Positions 43,203-52,138 are shown, counted from the stretch's first letter. The stretch: 64,000 bases of DNA from Chryseobacterium sp. Marseille-Q5410 (GCA_946892665.1 CAMPOT010000001.1:558001-622000); one strand, 5' to 3'. The notes: generated by a model from the letters alone, not told the origin. Numbers and translations: made by a program.

Positions 43203-45740
43203 ATGAAGTTTAAACTATTACCCATCATCATGTTTGTGGCTTCGGCACATTTCTATGGTCAAATCACTCCCGAGCAGCAGACACAGGATAATAATCCGGT
43301 ATACGCTCAAAACGAAGCAGGAACCTACATCTTAAAAGATATTGTAGTAGATGGCGTAAAAAAATATACCCCGGCGCAAATCCTTCGATTTACAGGCCTT
43401 AATAAAAATGAAAGCGTAGAAATACCTGGGCAGAAAATAAGCAATGCCATCAAAAAACTTTGGGAAACTCAATCTTTCTCGGAAGTAGAGGTTTATGTTC
43501 AGAGTATTGAAGGTGAGCAGGTTGTATTGAGGTTTAACTTGCAAGATCTTAAAGATTTAGGCGAAGTAAAATTTACCGGAAAAGGAATCGGTAAATCTAA
43601 AAGCGAAAAACTCGCCAAAGACAACAACCTGAAACCTGGAACCAAAATTACCCAGAATCTTATTTCTACCCTGAAAACCAATATTCCAAAGGAATATATC
43701 AAAAAAGGTTTTGCCGATGCAAAAGTGACCATTCAGGATAAAGTAAATGCAAAAGATCCGGAATTGGTTGACTGGACGATCAATGTGGAGAAAGGTAAAA
43801 AGGTGAAAATCAGCCATATCGAGTTTGAAGGAAACCAAAATGTTTCCGACAGAAAGCTACGCAAAAAGGGTTTCAAAGACACCAAGCAGAAAAGATTTGG
43901 TATTCAGGGTATTTTGAAGCCATCTAAATTCATCCAAGAAAAATACGAGGAAGACAAAGGTAATCTTATCAATTATTACCGTTCTTTAGGTTTTAGAGAT
44001 GCGCAAATCGTATCCGATTCTGTATGGAGAAATCCTAAAAACCAATATGAAATTAATGTAAAACTTAACGAAGGTAAAAAATATTATATCGGCGATATCA
44101 ATTTCCTGGGGAATACAGCATTTTCAACCGATTATCTTCAGAAGGTTTTAGGATATAAAACCGGAGATATTTACGATGCGGTTGGATTCAACAAAAAAGT
44201 GGGCGAAGATGGAGGAAAAGAAGATGATTCCGACATCAAGTCAACGTATATGAACAATGGTTACTTATTTTCCAACGTTACTCCGATTGAAAAGTCGGTA
44301 GTTGGAGATTCTATCAATTTGGAAGTCCGCATCAGCGAAGGCGAAAAAGCAACCTGGAACCGAGTAACTTGGAGCGGAAATGTCACGACTCATGACCACG
44401 TAATTTTGCGTTCGTTAAGAACAAAACCGGGAAGTTTATTCGCAAAAAGTGATATCAAGAGAACATATTTCGATTTAGCAGGAATGCAGTTTTTCGATCC
44501 TCAGCAAATTGGACAGAATATTTCCCCAAATCCCCAGGATAACACGGTAGATATTCACTGGACTTTGGTAGAGAAAGGTTCCTCGCAAGTACAACTACAA
44601 GCTGGTTACGGTGGAGGTTCTTTCATCGGAACTTTGGGACTTACTTTCAATAACTTCTCTTTGAAAAATTTCTTGAAGTTTAAAGATTTCAAACCAGTTC
44701 CTCAAGGGGACGGACAAACATTATCCATACAGGCACAAGCCGGACAGTATTTCCAGAATTATGGGATTTCATTCACCGAGCCATGGTTGTTCGGAACAAG
44801 ACCAACCGCTCTGTCAGTTGGCGTAAACCAATCATTGGTAAGATATACCGATCAATATGGGGAGGCTCAAAAACTAAATATTTTCTCCGCAAGTGTTGGT
44901 TTAAACAGATTATTAAGATGGCCGGATGATTATTTCTCGCTTTATACCGGAATTCAGTATCAAAGCTATGATTTCAGCAATTATCCGTTCCAATTTGGAA
45001 ATACAACAGAATATAATGGCTCAGCGAAAAACTTTAGTTTCAATGTGGGATTAAGCAGAAATTCTGCTGGTTTGGATCCAATTTTCCCAACCCAAGGTTC
45101 CAATTTAGAAGCTTCTGTGAAGTTTACACCTCCTTACTCGCTTTTCAGTGATAAGGATTATACCAACATGAGTGCTATTGAAAAATACAAATGGTTGGAG
45201 TTCTATAAAGTTAAATTAAAAGCGGACGTCTATAACACCGTTGTAGGGAAATTGGTTCTTAGAAGTACTGCCGAAATGGGTTTCCTAAATGGATACAACA
45301 AAGAATTAGGAGCACCACCTTTTGAGAGGTTCTACGTTGGTGGAACCGGACTTTTGGGCGGAAGATACGACGGCCGTGAATTGGTACCACTTAGAGGTTA
45401 CGAAAACTCCTCATCAACCGGTGGTGAAATTGATGATGTTACGCCTTATGGTGGAGCTACAATTTATAACCGATTTGCTATGGAACTTAGATATCCAATC
45501 TCGATGAACCAAACTGCGAAAATTTATGCACTATCTTTCTTGGAAGGAGGTAACGCATGGAATTCTTTCGGAACTTATAATCCATTCCAATTGAAACGTT
45601 CTGCCGGTGTCGGAATTAGAGTGTACATGGGAGCTTTCGGGTTAATTGGATTTGATTTTGCTTATGGATTCGATAAAACAATTTTAGGAACCGAACCAGC
45701 CGGTTGGAAAACACACTTCCTAATGAATCAATCTTTATAA
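43203..45740 (+). CDS. bamA: outer-membrane protein assembly factor BamA
   Basis: It inserts beta-barrel proteins into the outer membrane. The 845-residue product has a signal peptide (residues 1-20), five POTRA-like repeats over about 40-430 and a 16-strand barrel (about 450-845). An RGY-type L6 motif is present (PLRGYENSS; the canonical form is VRGF). The C-terminal strand ends in a phenylalanine-containing signal (THFLMNQSL). Gene order uppS-bamA-skp-skp matches the conserved Bacteroidota envelope operon, with small gaps. Confidence 0.96.
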   Translation: MKFKLLPIIMFVASAHFYGQITPEQQTQDNNPVYAQNEAGTYILKDIVVDGVKKYTPAQILRFTGLNKNESVEIPGQKISNAIKKLWETQSFSEVEVYVQSIEGEQVVLRFNLQDLKDLGEVKFTGKGIGKSKSEKLAKDNNLKPGTKITQNLISTLKTNIPKEYIKKGFADAKVTIQDKVNAKDPELVDWTINVEKGKKVKISHIEFEGNQNVSDRKLRKKGFKDTKQKRFGIQGILKPSKFIQEKYEEDKGNLINYYRSLGFRDAQIVSDSVWRNPKNQYEINVKLNEGKKYYIGDINFLGNTAFSTDYLQKVLGYKTGDIYDAVGFNKKVGEDGGKEDDSDIKSTYMNNGYLFSNVTPIEKSVVGDSINLEVRISEGEKATWNRVTWSGNVTTHDHVILRSLRTKPGSLFAKSDIKRTYFDLAGMQFFDPQQIGQNISPNPQDNTVDIHWTLVEKGSSQVQLQAGYGGGSFIGTLGLTFNNFSLKNFLKFKDFKPVPQGDGQTLSIQAQAGQYFQNYGISFTEPWLFGTRPTALSVGVNQSLVRYTDQYGEAQKLNIFSASVGLNRLLRWPDDYFSLYTGIQYQSYDFSNYPFQFGNTTEYNGSAKNFSFNVGLSRNSAGLDPIFPTQGSNLEASVKFTPPYSLFSDKDYTNMSAIEKYKWLEFYKVKLKADVYNTVVGKLVLRSTAEMGFLNGYNKELGAPPFERFYVGGTGLLGGRYDGRELVPLRGYENSSSTGGEIDDVTPYGGATIYNRFAMELRYPISMNQTAKIYALSFLEGGNAWNSFGTYNPFQLKRSAGVGIRVYMGAFGLIGFDFAYGFDKTILGTEPAGWKTHFLMNQSL

Positions 45741-45751
45741 AAAGTATAAAA

Positions 45752-46381
45752 ATGAAACAGATTAAATTATTCCTTGCACTTTTCATCTTGTTCTCGGGCT
45801 TTATCAATGCTCAGAAAATTGGAGTCGTGGATACAAACTATATCCTCAGCAAACTTCCCCAATATAAAGATGCGGAAAGCCGCCTAAATGAGCAAATCAA
45901 TGGTTGGCAAACAGAAATCCAGAATTTGCAAACAGAACTTGATAAGAAAAAAGCACTTCTGGAAAACGAGCGGGTACTTTTAATCGGTGATCAATTGAAG
46001 CAACGACAAAAAGAAGTAGATGATCTAGATAAGAAGATCAAAGGAATGGTGAATAACCGCTTTGGCTCAATGGGTGAACTCAACAATGCAAGAGCAAATC
46101 TTACCAAGCCTTTTCAGGATCAAATTTGGAATGCTATTAAGACCGTTTCAGAGAAAAATAGTTTAGGCATCATTCTTGATAAAAGTAATAATATCAGTGT
46201 TATTTTTCTTGAAAAAAGATATGACTATACAGATAAAGTATTAGATTTGTTGTTGAAAAATTCAGGCAAAAAAACAACTGAACAACCAACCAAATCAGGC
46301 AGTAACGTAAGAGATCAAAGACCAAGCAAAGGAGTGCAAAAATTAGATGCTCCAGCTGAAACAAGACGAAAAACAAATTAA
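45752..46381 (+). CDS. OmpH/Skp family periplasmic chaperone, first copy
   Basis: The 209-residue product has a signal peptide (residues 1-20) and the OmpH domain: a start QKIGVVDTNYILSKLPQYKDAESRL, a long coiled coil (about 45-110) and a C-terminal tail (about 170-209) rich in basic and small residues. Skp holds unfolded outer-membrane proteins and delivers them to BamA. The ATG at 45752 is chosen as it opens the signal peptide; an upstream frame lies within bamA. It is 12 bases after bamA. Confidence 0.93.
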   Translation: MKQIKLFLALFILFSGFINAQKIGVVDTNYILSKLPQYKDAESRLNEQINGWQTEIQNLQTELDKKKALLENERVLLIGDQLKQRQKEVDDLDKKIKGMVNNRFGSMGELNNARANLTKPFQDQIWNAIKTVSEKNSLGIILDKSNNISVIFLEKRYDYTDKVLDLLLKNSGKKTTEQPTKSGSNVRDQRPSKGVQKLDAPAETRRKTN

Positions 46382-46417
46382 AAATTTAAAACAACAATAA
46401 ATTATTCTATCCCAATT

Positions 46418-46912
46418 ATGAAAAAATTAAGCGTATTATTTGCAGCAGTAATGATGTTCGTAACCGTAGGAACGGTAAGTGCACAAAAAGTTGCATCTAT
46501 GGATTATGAAGCAGTTTTATCTGCAATGCCAGAAACTAAGAAAATGACCACAGATCTAGATACTTTCAGCAAAACTAAAGGTGATGAACTGAACAAACAA
46601 GCGGAAGCTTTCCAAAAAGAAGTTCAACAATACCAAGTTGAAGGAGCGAAATTAACCGAAGCTCAGAGAAATGCGAAAGAAGCTGAATTGCAGAAAAAAC
46701 AACAAAACTTGCAACAACTTCAGCAAACTGCTCAAAAAGATCTTGCTACAAGAAGAGACACTGCGGTAAAACCAATCATTGAAAAATTGAACAACGCAGT
46801 AGAAAAAGTAGCTAAAGCAAACGGTTTCGATTTTATCATAGATTCTACGGCATTAATCTACAAAGCAGGTCCGGATGCAACTGCATTAGTTAAAAAAGAA
46901 TTAGGACTTTAA
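46418..46912 (+). CDS. OmpH/Skp family periplasmic chaperone, second copy
   Basis: The 164-residue product is a paralogue of the preceding one: signal peptide (residues 1-22), QKVASMDYEAVLSAMPE start, coiled coil with glutamine-rich heptads (about 55-115) and the C-terminal domain with the ANGFDFIIDST segment. Tandem skp-like genes behind bamA are usual in Bacteroidota. The pair may serve different client proteins. It is followed by a terminator that also carries the next gene's promoter. Confidence 0.94.
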   Translation: MKKLSVLFAAVMMFVTVGTVSAQKVASMDYEAVLSAMPETKKMTTDLDTFSKTKGDELNKQAEAFQKEVQQYQVEGAKLTEAQRNAKEAELQKKQQNLQQLQQTAQKDLATRRDTAVKPIIEKLNNAVEKVAKANGFDFIIDSTALIYKAGPDATALVKKELGL

Positions 46913-46930
46913 AATCCATTTCATATAACC

Positions 46931-46962
46931 AAAACCATCCTCTAATTCGGGATGGTTTTTTT
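46931..46962 (+). terminator. terminator of the uppS-bamA-skp operon
   Basis: AACCATCC and GGATGGTT form a stem around an eight- to nine-base loop, followed by seven T. Confidence 0.88.
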
Positions 46963-46969
46963 AATTTTG
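46962..46969 (+). promoter_or_regulatory. -7 promoter element of the thioesterase gene
   Basis: TAATTTTG matches TAnnTTTG exactly and ends only four bases before the ATG at 46974. It overlaps the end of the preceding terminator's T-run. The mRNA is likely leaderless. Confidence 0.6.
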
Positions 46970-46973
46970 TAAA

Positions 46974-47462
46974 ATGCAAAAAGAACTTTCATCCATAGAA
47001 AAAGTACGCTTCAGCGACTGTGATCCAATCGGGCATCTCAACAATGTCAAATACCTGGAGTATATGTTGAATGCAAGGGAAGACCACGTGGAAAGCGGCT
47101 ACGGTTTTACTTACGAAGAATATACCAAAAGAACAAATTGTACTTGGGTTACCATACAAAACGAAATTGCTTACCTGAAAGAAGTGCGATACAACGCAAA
47201 AGTGATGATCACCAGCAAAACAATTGATTTGGGAGACCGGCTTTCGAAAGTGGAAATCCTAATGAAAAGCGAAGATGGAAAAACTATTCATAGCGTCCTT
47301 TGGCTTACTGTGATTTATTTCAATATGAAAACCCGTTCATCAGAATCGCATCCGGAAGATACCAAAGAACTCTTCCAGAATTTTTTGGTAAATTTAGAGG
47401 AAAAAGATTTCCAAACCAGAGCCGCAAACCTTAGAAAACAAAACAAAGAAGCATTAAAATGA
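46974..47462 (+). CDS. hotdog-fold acyl-CoA thioesterase (4HBT type)
   Basis: It hydrolyses acyl-CoA or acyl-carrier thioesters. The 162-residue product has the 4HBT signature RFSDCDPIGHLNNVKYLEYM with the catalytic aspartate (D18) near the start, and a central helix-and-sheet hotdog pattern. The substrate chain length is unknown. Its stop overlaps the rmlD start by four bases (ATGA), so the two are translationally coupled, although no metabolic link between them is evident. Confidence 0.9.
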   Translation: MQKELSSIEKVRFSDCDPIGHLNNVKYLEYMLNAREDHVESGYGFTYEEYTKRTNCTWVTIQNEIAYLKEVRYNAKVMITSKTIDLGDRLSKVEILMKSEDGKTIHSVLWLTVIYFNMKTRSSESHPEDTKELFQNFLVNLEEKDFQTRAANLRKQNKEALK

Positions 47463-48325
47463 TAAAGAAAATACTCGTCATCGGTGGAAATGGGCAGTTA
47501 GGCAATTGTTTCCGCAAGTTGGCGCCCGATTTTGAAAAAGAATTTGAATTTAATTTTACAGATTCCTCAACGGTTGATATTACCAATGAAGATCAGGTTT
47601 CGGAATTTATTAATGATTACAAACCCGATTTTTGCATCAATGCTTCAGCTTACACCGCAGTGGATTTGGCAGAATCGGAAACCGAAAAAGCCTATGCTGT
47701 TAATGCAGATGGTGTCGCAAATTTAGCGCAAGCTTGCAAGGAAAATAATGCGGTGCTCATCCATATTTCCACCGATTATGTTTTCGATGGGGAAAGCAAC
47801 ATTTCTTATTCTGAAGATAATTTTACCAATCCGCAAGGTGTGTACGGAGCTACAAAACTGAAAGGTGAAGAGCTCGCAATGGAAATTTGTCCAAAAACAA
47901 TTGTCATTCGAACTTCTTGGTTATATTCCGAGTTTAATAAAAACTTTGTGAAAACCATGCTCCATTTGTTTTCAACTAAAGATGAATTGGGGATTGTAGC
48001 AGATCAGTACGGGCAACCAACCAACGCGAATGACTTGGCGGAAGCCGTGATGGAAATCATCAAAACTGAACAGAAAATTTACGGAGTTTACCATTTTTCC
48101 AATTATCCGGAAACAACTTGGTTTGGTTTTGCGCAGAAAATTGCTGAATTTTCCGGGTCTTCAATAAAATTAAATGCAATTTCAACGGAACAATTTCCAA
48201 CACCCGCAAAAAGACCGAAAAGAAGTACAATGGCTTTAGATAAAATCGAGAAAAATTACGGAATTGAACCTAAACATTGGGAAAATTCACTGCGGGAATG
48301 CATCGAAATCCTTCAAAAATCATGA
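47459..48325 (+). CDS. rfbD: dTDP-4-dehydrorhamnose reductase (RmlD)
   Basis: It catalyses the last step of dTDP-L-rhamnose synthesis with NAD(P)H. The 288-residue product has the Rossmann motif GGNGQLGN (residues 8-15), the STDYVFDGE segment and the short-chain-dehydrogenase pair YGATKLKGEE (Tyr and Lys, about 128 and 132). The companion rfbA, rfbB and rfbC genes are absent from this window, so the gene stands alone. Its start overlaps the thioesterase and its stop overlaps the next gene (ATGA at both ends). Confidence 0.93.
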   Translation: MIKKILVIGGNGQLGNCFRKLAPDFEKEFEFNFTDSSTVDITNEDQVSEFINDYKPDFCINASAYTAVDLAESETEKAYAVNADGVANLAQACKENNAVLIHISTDYVFDGESNISYSEDNFTNPQGVYGATKLKGEELAMEICPKTIVIRTSWLYSEFNKNFVKTMLHLFSTKDELGIVADQYGQPTNANDLAEAVMEIIKTEQKIYGVYHFSNYPETTWFGFAQKIAEFSGSSIKLNAISTEQFPTPAKRPKRSTMALDKIEKNYGIEPKHWENSLRECIEILQKS

Positions 48326-49002
48326 AAAAACATATAGCGATCTTGCTGATGATTTTCAGCCAAATTCTTCTGGGGCAAAACGTCTTATTTAACAAGGTAG
48401 TTAAAACCCATTCCAATTCCGACAAAACATTGTATAAAATCAATCCTGAAATAGGCAATGCTGAATATCTCGCAGAGCTTGAAGTTCAAGGTTTTTCGGA
48501 TGATGATGCTAAAGTTTTTGGAATGATTTATAAAAAAGCCAAGGAAGTTGGAGCCAATGCATTTTCATATCAACCATTCGAAACCATAGAAGAAGCTGGA
48601 GGACAAAAATTCGATCCTGCACACTACAAGCTGAATTTATATTACGTAACTCCAGACAATTTCCCGAAGGAAAATAACGTGGTTTATTTCTTTGCATCTC
48701 CTTATAAAAAGCAAAACATCGCATTGAATAATGAAAAGGTTGTTTTCGAACCGAGAATTTTTACCAAAAAAACACTCAAATTAGGAGAGGTTTTTTCGGT
48801 TTCCACCAAGAAACTTTTGGGGTCTTCCATCAAACTTTCCAGGCAAGAAAATCAGCCAGTTCAGTATTTTCAGTTTTCTGCTTTTTCGGTGAACTCTAAT
48901 CCTTACGGAACCGCTGGAATCAACTTGAAATCTGGTGATATTACTATGTTAGAACGTTCGTACGCCGATTTTTTATCCGTGGTTTACCAAGAGTTTAAAT
49001 AG
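48322..49002 (+). CDS. exported protein of unknown function
   Basis: I do not recognise a family. The 226-residue product starts at ATG 48322, which overlaps the rmlD stop, and has a signal peptide (KKHIAILLMIFSQILLGQ). The first segment after it (KTHSNSDKTLYKINP, then AEYLAELEVQGFSDDDAKVFG) is followed by a domain with an AKEVGANAFSYQPFE stretch reminiscent of small YbjQ-like or DUF4156-like folds, but no motif is decisive. The last third is rich in serine and aromatic residues. It probably acts in the periplasm. Confidence 0.6.
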   Translation: MKKHIAILLMIFSQILLGQNVLFNKVVKTHSNSDKTLYKINPEIGNAEYLAELEVQGFSDDDAKVFGMIYKKAKEVGANAFSYQPFETIEEAGGQKFDPAHYKLNLYYVTPDNFPKENNVVYFFASPYKKQNIALNNEKVVFEPRIFTKKTLKLGEVFSVSTKKLLGSSIKLSRQENQPVQYFQFSAFSVNSNPYGTAGINLKSGDITMLERSYADFLSVVYQEFK

Positions 49003-49035
49003 CGGCTATATTTCTATTAAAAAACCCAATTTTCG

Positions 49036-49043
49036 TATCTTTG
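49036..49043 (+). promoter_or_regulatory. -7 promoter element of bshB1
   Basis: TATCTTTG matches TAnnTTTG exactly and ends four bases before the ATG at 49048. The transcript is therefore probably leaderless. Confidence 0.6.
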
Positions 49044-49047
49044 CAAA

Positions 49048-49770
49048 ATGATAAAAATAGATGTTTTAGCGATAGGAGCACATCCTGATGATGTAGAATT
49101 GGGCTGTGGAGGAACTTTGGCTAAACTGATTTCCGAAGGAAAAAAGGTAGCTATTGTTGATCTTACCCAAGGTGAACTCGGAACCCGCGGTACCAATTTG
49201 ACCCGTGCGGAAGAAGCAGCCGAAGCTTCAAAAATTTTAGGTATTTCCGCACGCGAAAATTTGAAGTTGAAAGACGGTTTTATTCAAAATTCTGAAGAAT
49301 ACCAGATGAAAATCGTGACGATGATTCGTAAATACCAACCAGAAATTGTTCTTTCCAATGCGATAGATGATCGCCATCCTGATCATGCTAAAGCTTCCAA
49401 ATTGGTCTCCGATGCTTGTTTTCTTTCTGGTTTGGTGAAAATCGAAACCGTTTTGGAAGGTAAAAATCAACAACCATGGCGACCGAAACATATTTTCAAC
49501 TACATTCAATGGAAAAATATTACACCGGATTTTGTGATTGATATTTCAGATTTCATGCAGAAAAAGATTGATGCTTGTTTGGCCTACAAAACGCAGTTTT
49601 ACGATCCAAATTCCACGGAACCAATGACTCCCATTGCGACAAAAGATTTTTTGGAAAGTCTTACCTATCGTGCGCAAGATTTGGGCAGATTGTCCGGGGT
49701 TGACTTCGCAGAAGGATTCACGACAGAAAAATTAATAGCTCTGAAAAATTTTGACGGAATAATTTTGTAA
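49048..49770 (+). CDS. bshB1: bacillithiol biosynthesis deacetylase BshB1
   Basis: It removes the acetyl group from GlcNAc-malate in bacillithiol synthesis. The 240-residue product is a PIG-L/LmbE-type zinc deacetylase with AHPDDVELGCGG (H12, D14, D15), TQGELGTRGT and the second metal site RHPDH (H110, D112, H113). Residues and length fit BshB1. The partner gene bshA is at 57-58 kb, and no bshC is seen in this window. It is monocistronic, with tRNA-His behind it. Confidence 0.95.
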   Translation: MIKIDVLAIGAHPDDVELGCGGTLAKLISEGKKVAIVDLTQGELGTRGTNLTRAEEAAEASKILGISARENLKLKDGFIQNSEEYQMKIVTMIRKYQPEIVLSNAIDDRHPDHAKASKLVSDACFLSGLVKIETVLEGKNQQPWRPKHIFNYIQWKNITPDFVIDISDFMQKKIDACLAYKTQFYDPNSTEPMTPIATKDFLESLTYRAQDLGRLSGVDFAEGFTTEKLIALKNFDGIIL

Positions 49771-49793
49771 TTTCTGGAAAAGCTTTATATTTG
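49765..49793 (+). promoter_or_regulatory. promoter of tRNA-His (-33 TTG and -7 TATATTTG)
   Basis: TTTTG with TTG at 49765-49767 lies 18 bases before TATATTTG at 49786-49793. Transcription should start about six bases further, directly before the tRNA 5' end at 49805. It overlaps the end of bshB1. Confidence 0.75.
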
Positions 49794-49804
49794 CAACCTC
49801 AAAC

Positions 49805-49879
49805 GGTGATTGTAGCTCAGTTGGTTAGAGCGCCGGATTGTGGTTCCGGAGGTCGGGGGTTCGAGACCCCTCATTCACC
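49805..49879 (+). tRNA. tRNA-His (anticodon GTG)
   Basis: A cloverleaf can be drawn: D arm TAGCTCAGTTGGTTAGAGC, anticodon stem CCGGA/TCCGG with loop TTGTGGT (anticodon GTG) and T arm GGGGG/CCCCT with loop TTCGAGA. The 5' end starts GG and the 3' end carries the C73 expected of tRNA-His with its extra G-1. The acceptor stem has a U-U mismatch at positions 5-68. The CCA end is not encoded. Confidence 0.97.
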
Positions 49880-49887
49880 CACTTTAA

Positions 49888-49917
49888 AACGCATTGATTG
49901 TCAATGCGTTTTTTTAT
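49888..49917 (+). terminator. terminator of tRNA-His
   Basis: AACGCATTGA and TCAATGCGTT form a ten-base stem with a three-base loop (TTG), followed by seven T. Confidence 0.92.
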
Positions 49918-49944
49918 TGTAAATGATTTTTTTATCCTCAATAC

Positions 49945-49973
49945 AAAAAAAGCATCCCGGAAAGGATGCTTTT
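49945..49973 (-). terminator. terminator of the DUF3276 gene, bidirectional
   Basis: AAAGCATCC and GGATGCTTT flank a CGGAAA loop, with runs of A on one side and T on the other, so it works in both directions. It lies nine bases after the DUF3276 stop. Confidence 0.85.
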
Positions 49974-49981
49974 TGATTTAT

Positions 49982-50317
49982 TTAAATTTCTTCGTCAGAA
50001 TCAATCGTGAAGGATTTGCTTTTGAAGTCTTTATCATGTCTTTCAGAGATCACGTCTTCGCCCTTTTGGCTGATAATAAAGTCTGTAGATTCTTTAAACA
50101 TTTCTTCAAAACTTTTGAAATCTTCTTTGTAAAGATAAATTTTATGTTTTTCGAAAGTAGCTTCCCCGTTTTCTCCAAAGTTTTTCTTGCTCTCGGTGAT
50201 CGTAAGATAATAATCTCCTGCTTTTGTCTCTCGCACATCAAAGAAATATGTTCTTCTTCCTGCTTTTAACACCTTTGTGAAAATTTCGTTTTCGTGGCGT
50301 TCCTTGTAATCACTCAT
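49982..50317 (-). CDS. DUF3276/PUR-like DNA- or RNA-binding protein
   Basis: The 111-residue product begins MSDYKERHENEIFTKVLKAG and has the RRTYFFDVRETKAGDYYLTITESKK stretch that defines DUF3276, a family with a Pur-alpha-like fold that binds nucleic acid. It is common in Bacteroidota. The C-terminus is acidic (SDEEI). A good promoter with TTG at 50374-50376 and TATATTTG at 50348-50355, 18 bases apart, precedes it. The target nucleic acid is unknown. Confidence 0.9.
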   Translation of the reverse strand: MSDYKERHENEIFTKVLKAGRRTYFFDVRETKAGDYYLTITESKKNFGENGEATFEKHKIYLYKEDFKSFEEMFKESTDFIISQKGEDVISERHDKDFKSKSFTIDSDEEI

Positions 50318-50347
50318 TTGTATATATTTTTTGAAATCTTAGTGTAA

Positions 50348-50376
50348 CAAATATAAAAGATTTCTTTTAAATGCAA
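50348..50376 (-). promoter_or_regulatory. promoter of the DUF3276 gene
   Basis: On the minus strand TTTTG (TTG at 50376-50374) is followed after 18 bases by TATATTTG (50355-50348), close to the ideal Bacteroidota promoter. The leader is about 25 bases. Confidence 0.75.
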
Positions 50377-50431
50377 AATAAAATTTTAATTTTTTGCTAT
50401 AAAATTGTAATATCAATAACGATTCTGCAAT

Positions 50432-52093
50432 TTATGCAGAGATTTCGTTTTCTATATCCGTGAGATTCAGTATTTTATCTGCACGTTTTGCGCTGCTCTC
50501 ACGATGTGTAATGATAATCGAGCTGCTTTTCTGGATTTCATTTTCGATATTTTGAAGAATATTCTCCTCTGTTTCGGTATCTAAAGCGGATAGCGAATCA
50601 TCAAAAATAAGAATCTTCGGCTCCTTGATCAAAGCTCTGGCGATACAAATTCTTTGTTTTTGTCCTCCGGAAAGCATTACGCCTCGTTCGCCGACAAGGG
50701 TTTTGTATTGGTCTTTAAATTCGACAATGTTTTTATGAACATCCGCTTTTTTTGCATATTCTTCAACCAGTTTTAGATTAGGTTTGTCAATCGCAAATCC
50801 AATGTTGTTTTCGATGGTATCTGAGAAAAGGAAACTTTCTTGCGGTATGTATCCAATGTGTTTTCGGTAATTTTCCAAGTTGTGGTCCTTAAGGTTTATC
50901 CCGTCAATAAGGATTTCTCCCTCGGTAGGATCGATTAATCGGCAAAGTAGAAGGGCAATCGTGGATTTTCCGCTTCCGGTTTTTCCCATTATTGCGAGTG
51001 ATTTTCCGGCTTCTATTTTGAAGCTTAAATTGTCCAACGCTTTTATTCCTGTATTGGGATATACATAAGAAACGTTGCGAAACTCGATTTCACCGTAAAT
51101 TGGATAATTTTCGTGATTGGTATTGATAATATCGGTTTTCATATCCAAAAACTCATTAATTCTCGCCATTGAAGCTTCCGCACGTTGATTCACCGAGGTT
51201 ACCCAACCTACCATGGAAAATGGCCAAATTAAAATGTTAATGTAAAGAAAGAAATCCGCGATTTTCCCTACAGAAAGCTCATTGTTCAAATATTTTTGAC
51301 CACCAATAAAAAGAATCACCACATTGAGCAAACCGATTACAAACAAGATAATCGTGAAGAAATAGGCTTCTGTTTTAGCCAGATCCAGCGCTTTGTTCTG
51401 ATAATCTCTTACTTTAATGCCGTAGTTTTTCTCAATATATTTTTCCTTCGCAAAAAATTTCACCACCCGAATTCCCGAAAAACTGTCTTGCACAAAGGTC
51501 GAAATGGCAGATTGGCTTTTCTGCATAATTTTCGATTTGTGATTGATAATCGAGCTTACTTTATAGATCACAAAAGAAAGTATCGGGAGTGGAATCAGCG
51601 ACCAAAGCGTCATCGAAACATCGGTTTTCAACATATAAATACTGGTGATAATCAATAGTATTAAAAGATTTACCACGTACATAACGCCGGGTCCCAAATA
51701 CATTCTTACCGCAACTACGTCTTCACTTAAGCGGTTCATCAAATCGCCGATGGTTGTTTTCTTGAAATCGGTGAGAGACAGTTCTTGGTAATGATTATAA
51801 ATTTTATTTTTCAGCTCGTACTCGATTCTTCGAGATGCAACGATGATGGTTTGGCGCATCATAAACGTGAAAAACCCTGTAAGCAAAGATGATACGACGA
51901 TAATCGCTACATAAAACAAAACCTGTTTGTTGAAACCTAAATGGGTAGTTTTCGAAATTTCATCTACAGATTTTCCTACAAACTGAACTTTGTAAATGCT
52001 GAAAAAATTACTGGCTATAATGAAAATAAAACCCCAAAACAAGAGTATCTTGTGTTTCCAGAAATAGGGGTTCAAGGTTTTTAGTGCATTCAT
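50432..52093 (-). CDS. ABC transporter, fused permease and ATPase (MdlB-type)
   Basis: The 553-residue product has a six-helix exporter domain (about 15-300) and an ATPase domain (about 330-553). Walker A is GKTGSGKS, the Q-loop is in YIPQESFLFSDTI, the signature is LSGGQKQR, and Walker B is ILIFDDSLSALD. As a half-transporter it should dimerise and export a lipid, drug or peptide. The substrate is not indicated by neighbours. It is divergent from nusB and has its own -7 element. Confidence 0.92.
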   Translation of the reverse strand: MNALKTLNPYFWKHKILLFWGFIFIIASNFFSIYKVQFVGKSVDEISKTTHLGFNKQVLFYVAIIVVSSLLTGFFTFMMRQTIIVASRRIEYELKNKIYNHYQELSLTDFKKTTIGDLMNRLSEDVVAVRMYLGPGVMYVVNLLILLIITSIYMLKTDVSMTLWSLIPLPILSFVIYKVSSIINHKSKIMQKSQSAISTFVQDSFSGIRVVKFFAKEKYIEKNYGIKVRDYQNKALDLAKTEAYFFTIILFVIGLLNVVILFIGGQKYLNNELSVGKIADFFLYINILIWPFSMVGWVTSVNQRAEASMARINEFLDMKTDIINTNHENYPIYGEIEFRNVSYVYPNTGIKALDNLSFKIEAGKSLAIMGKTGSGKSTIALLLCRLIDPTEGEILIDGINLKDHNLENYRKHIGYIPQESFLFSDTIENNIGFAIDKPNLKLVEEYAKKADVHKNIVEFKDQYKTLVGERGVMLSGGQKQRICIARALIKEPKILIFDDSLSALDTETEENILQNIENEIQKSSSIIITHRESSAKRADKILNLTDIENEISA

Positions 52094-52138
52094 AATGGAC
52101 TTTCTACATTACTTTTTCGGAACAAATAAGTTCGGATG

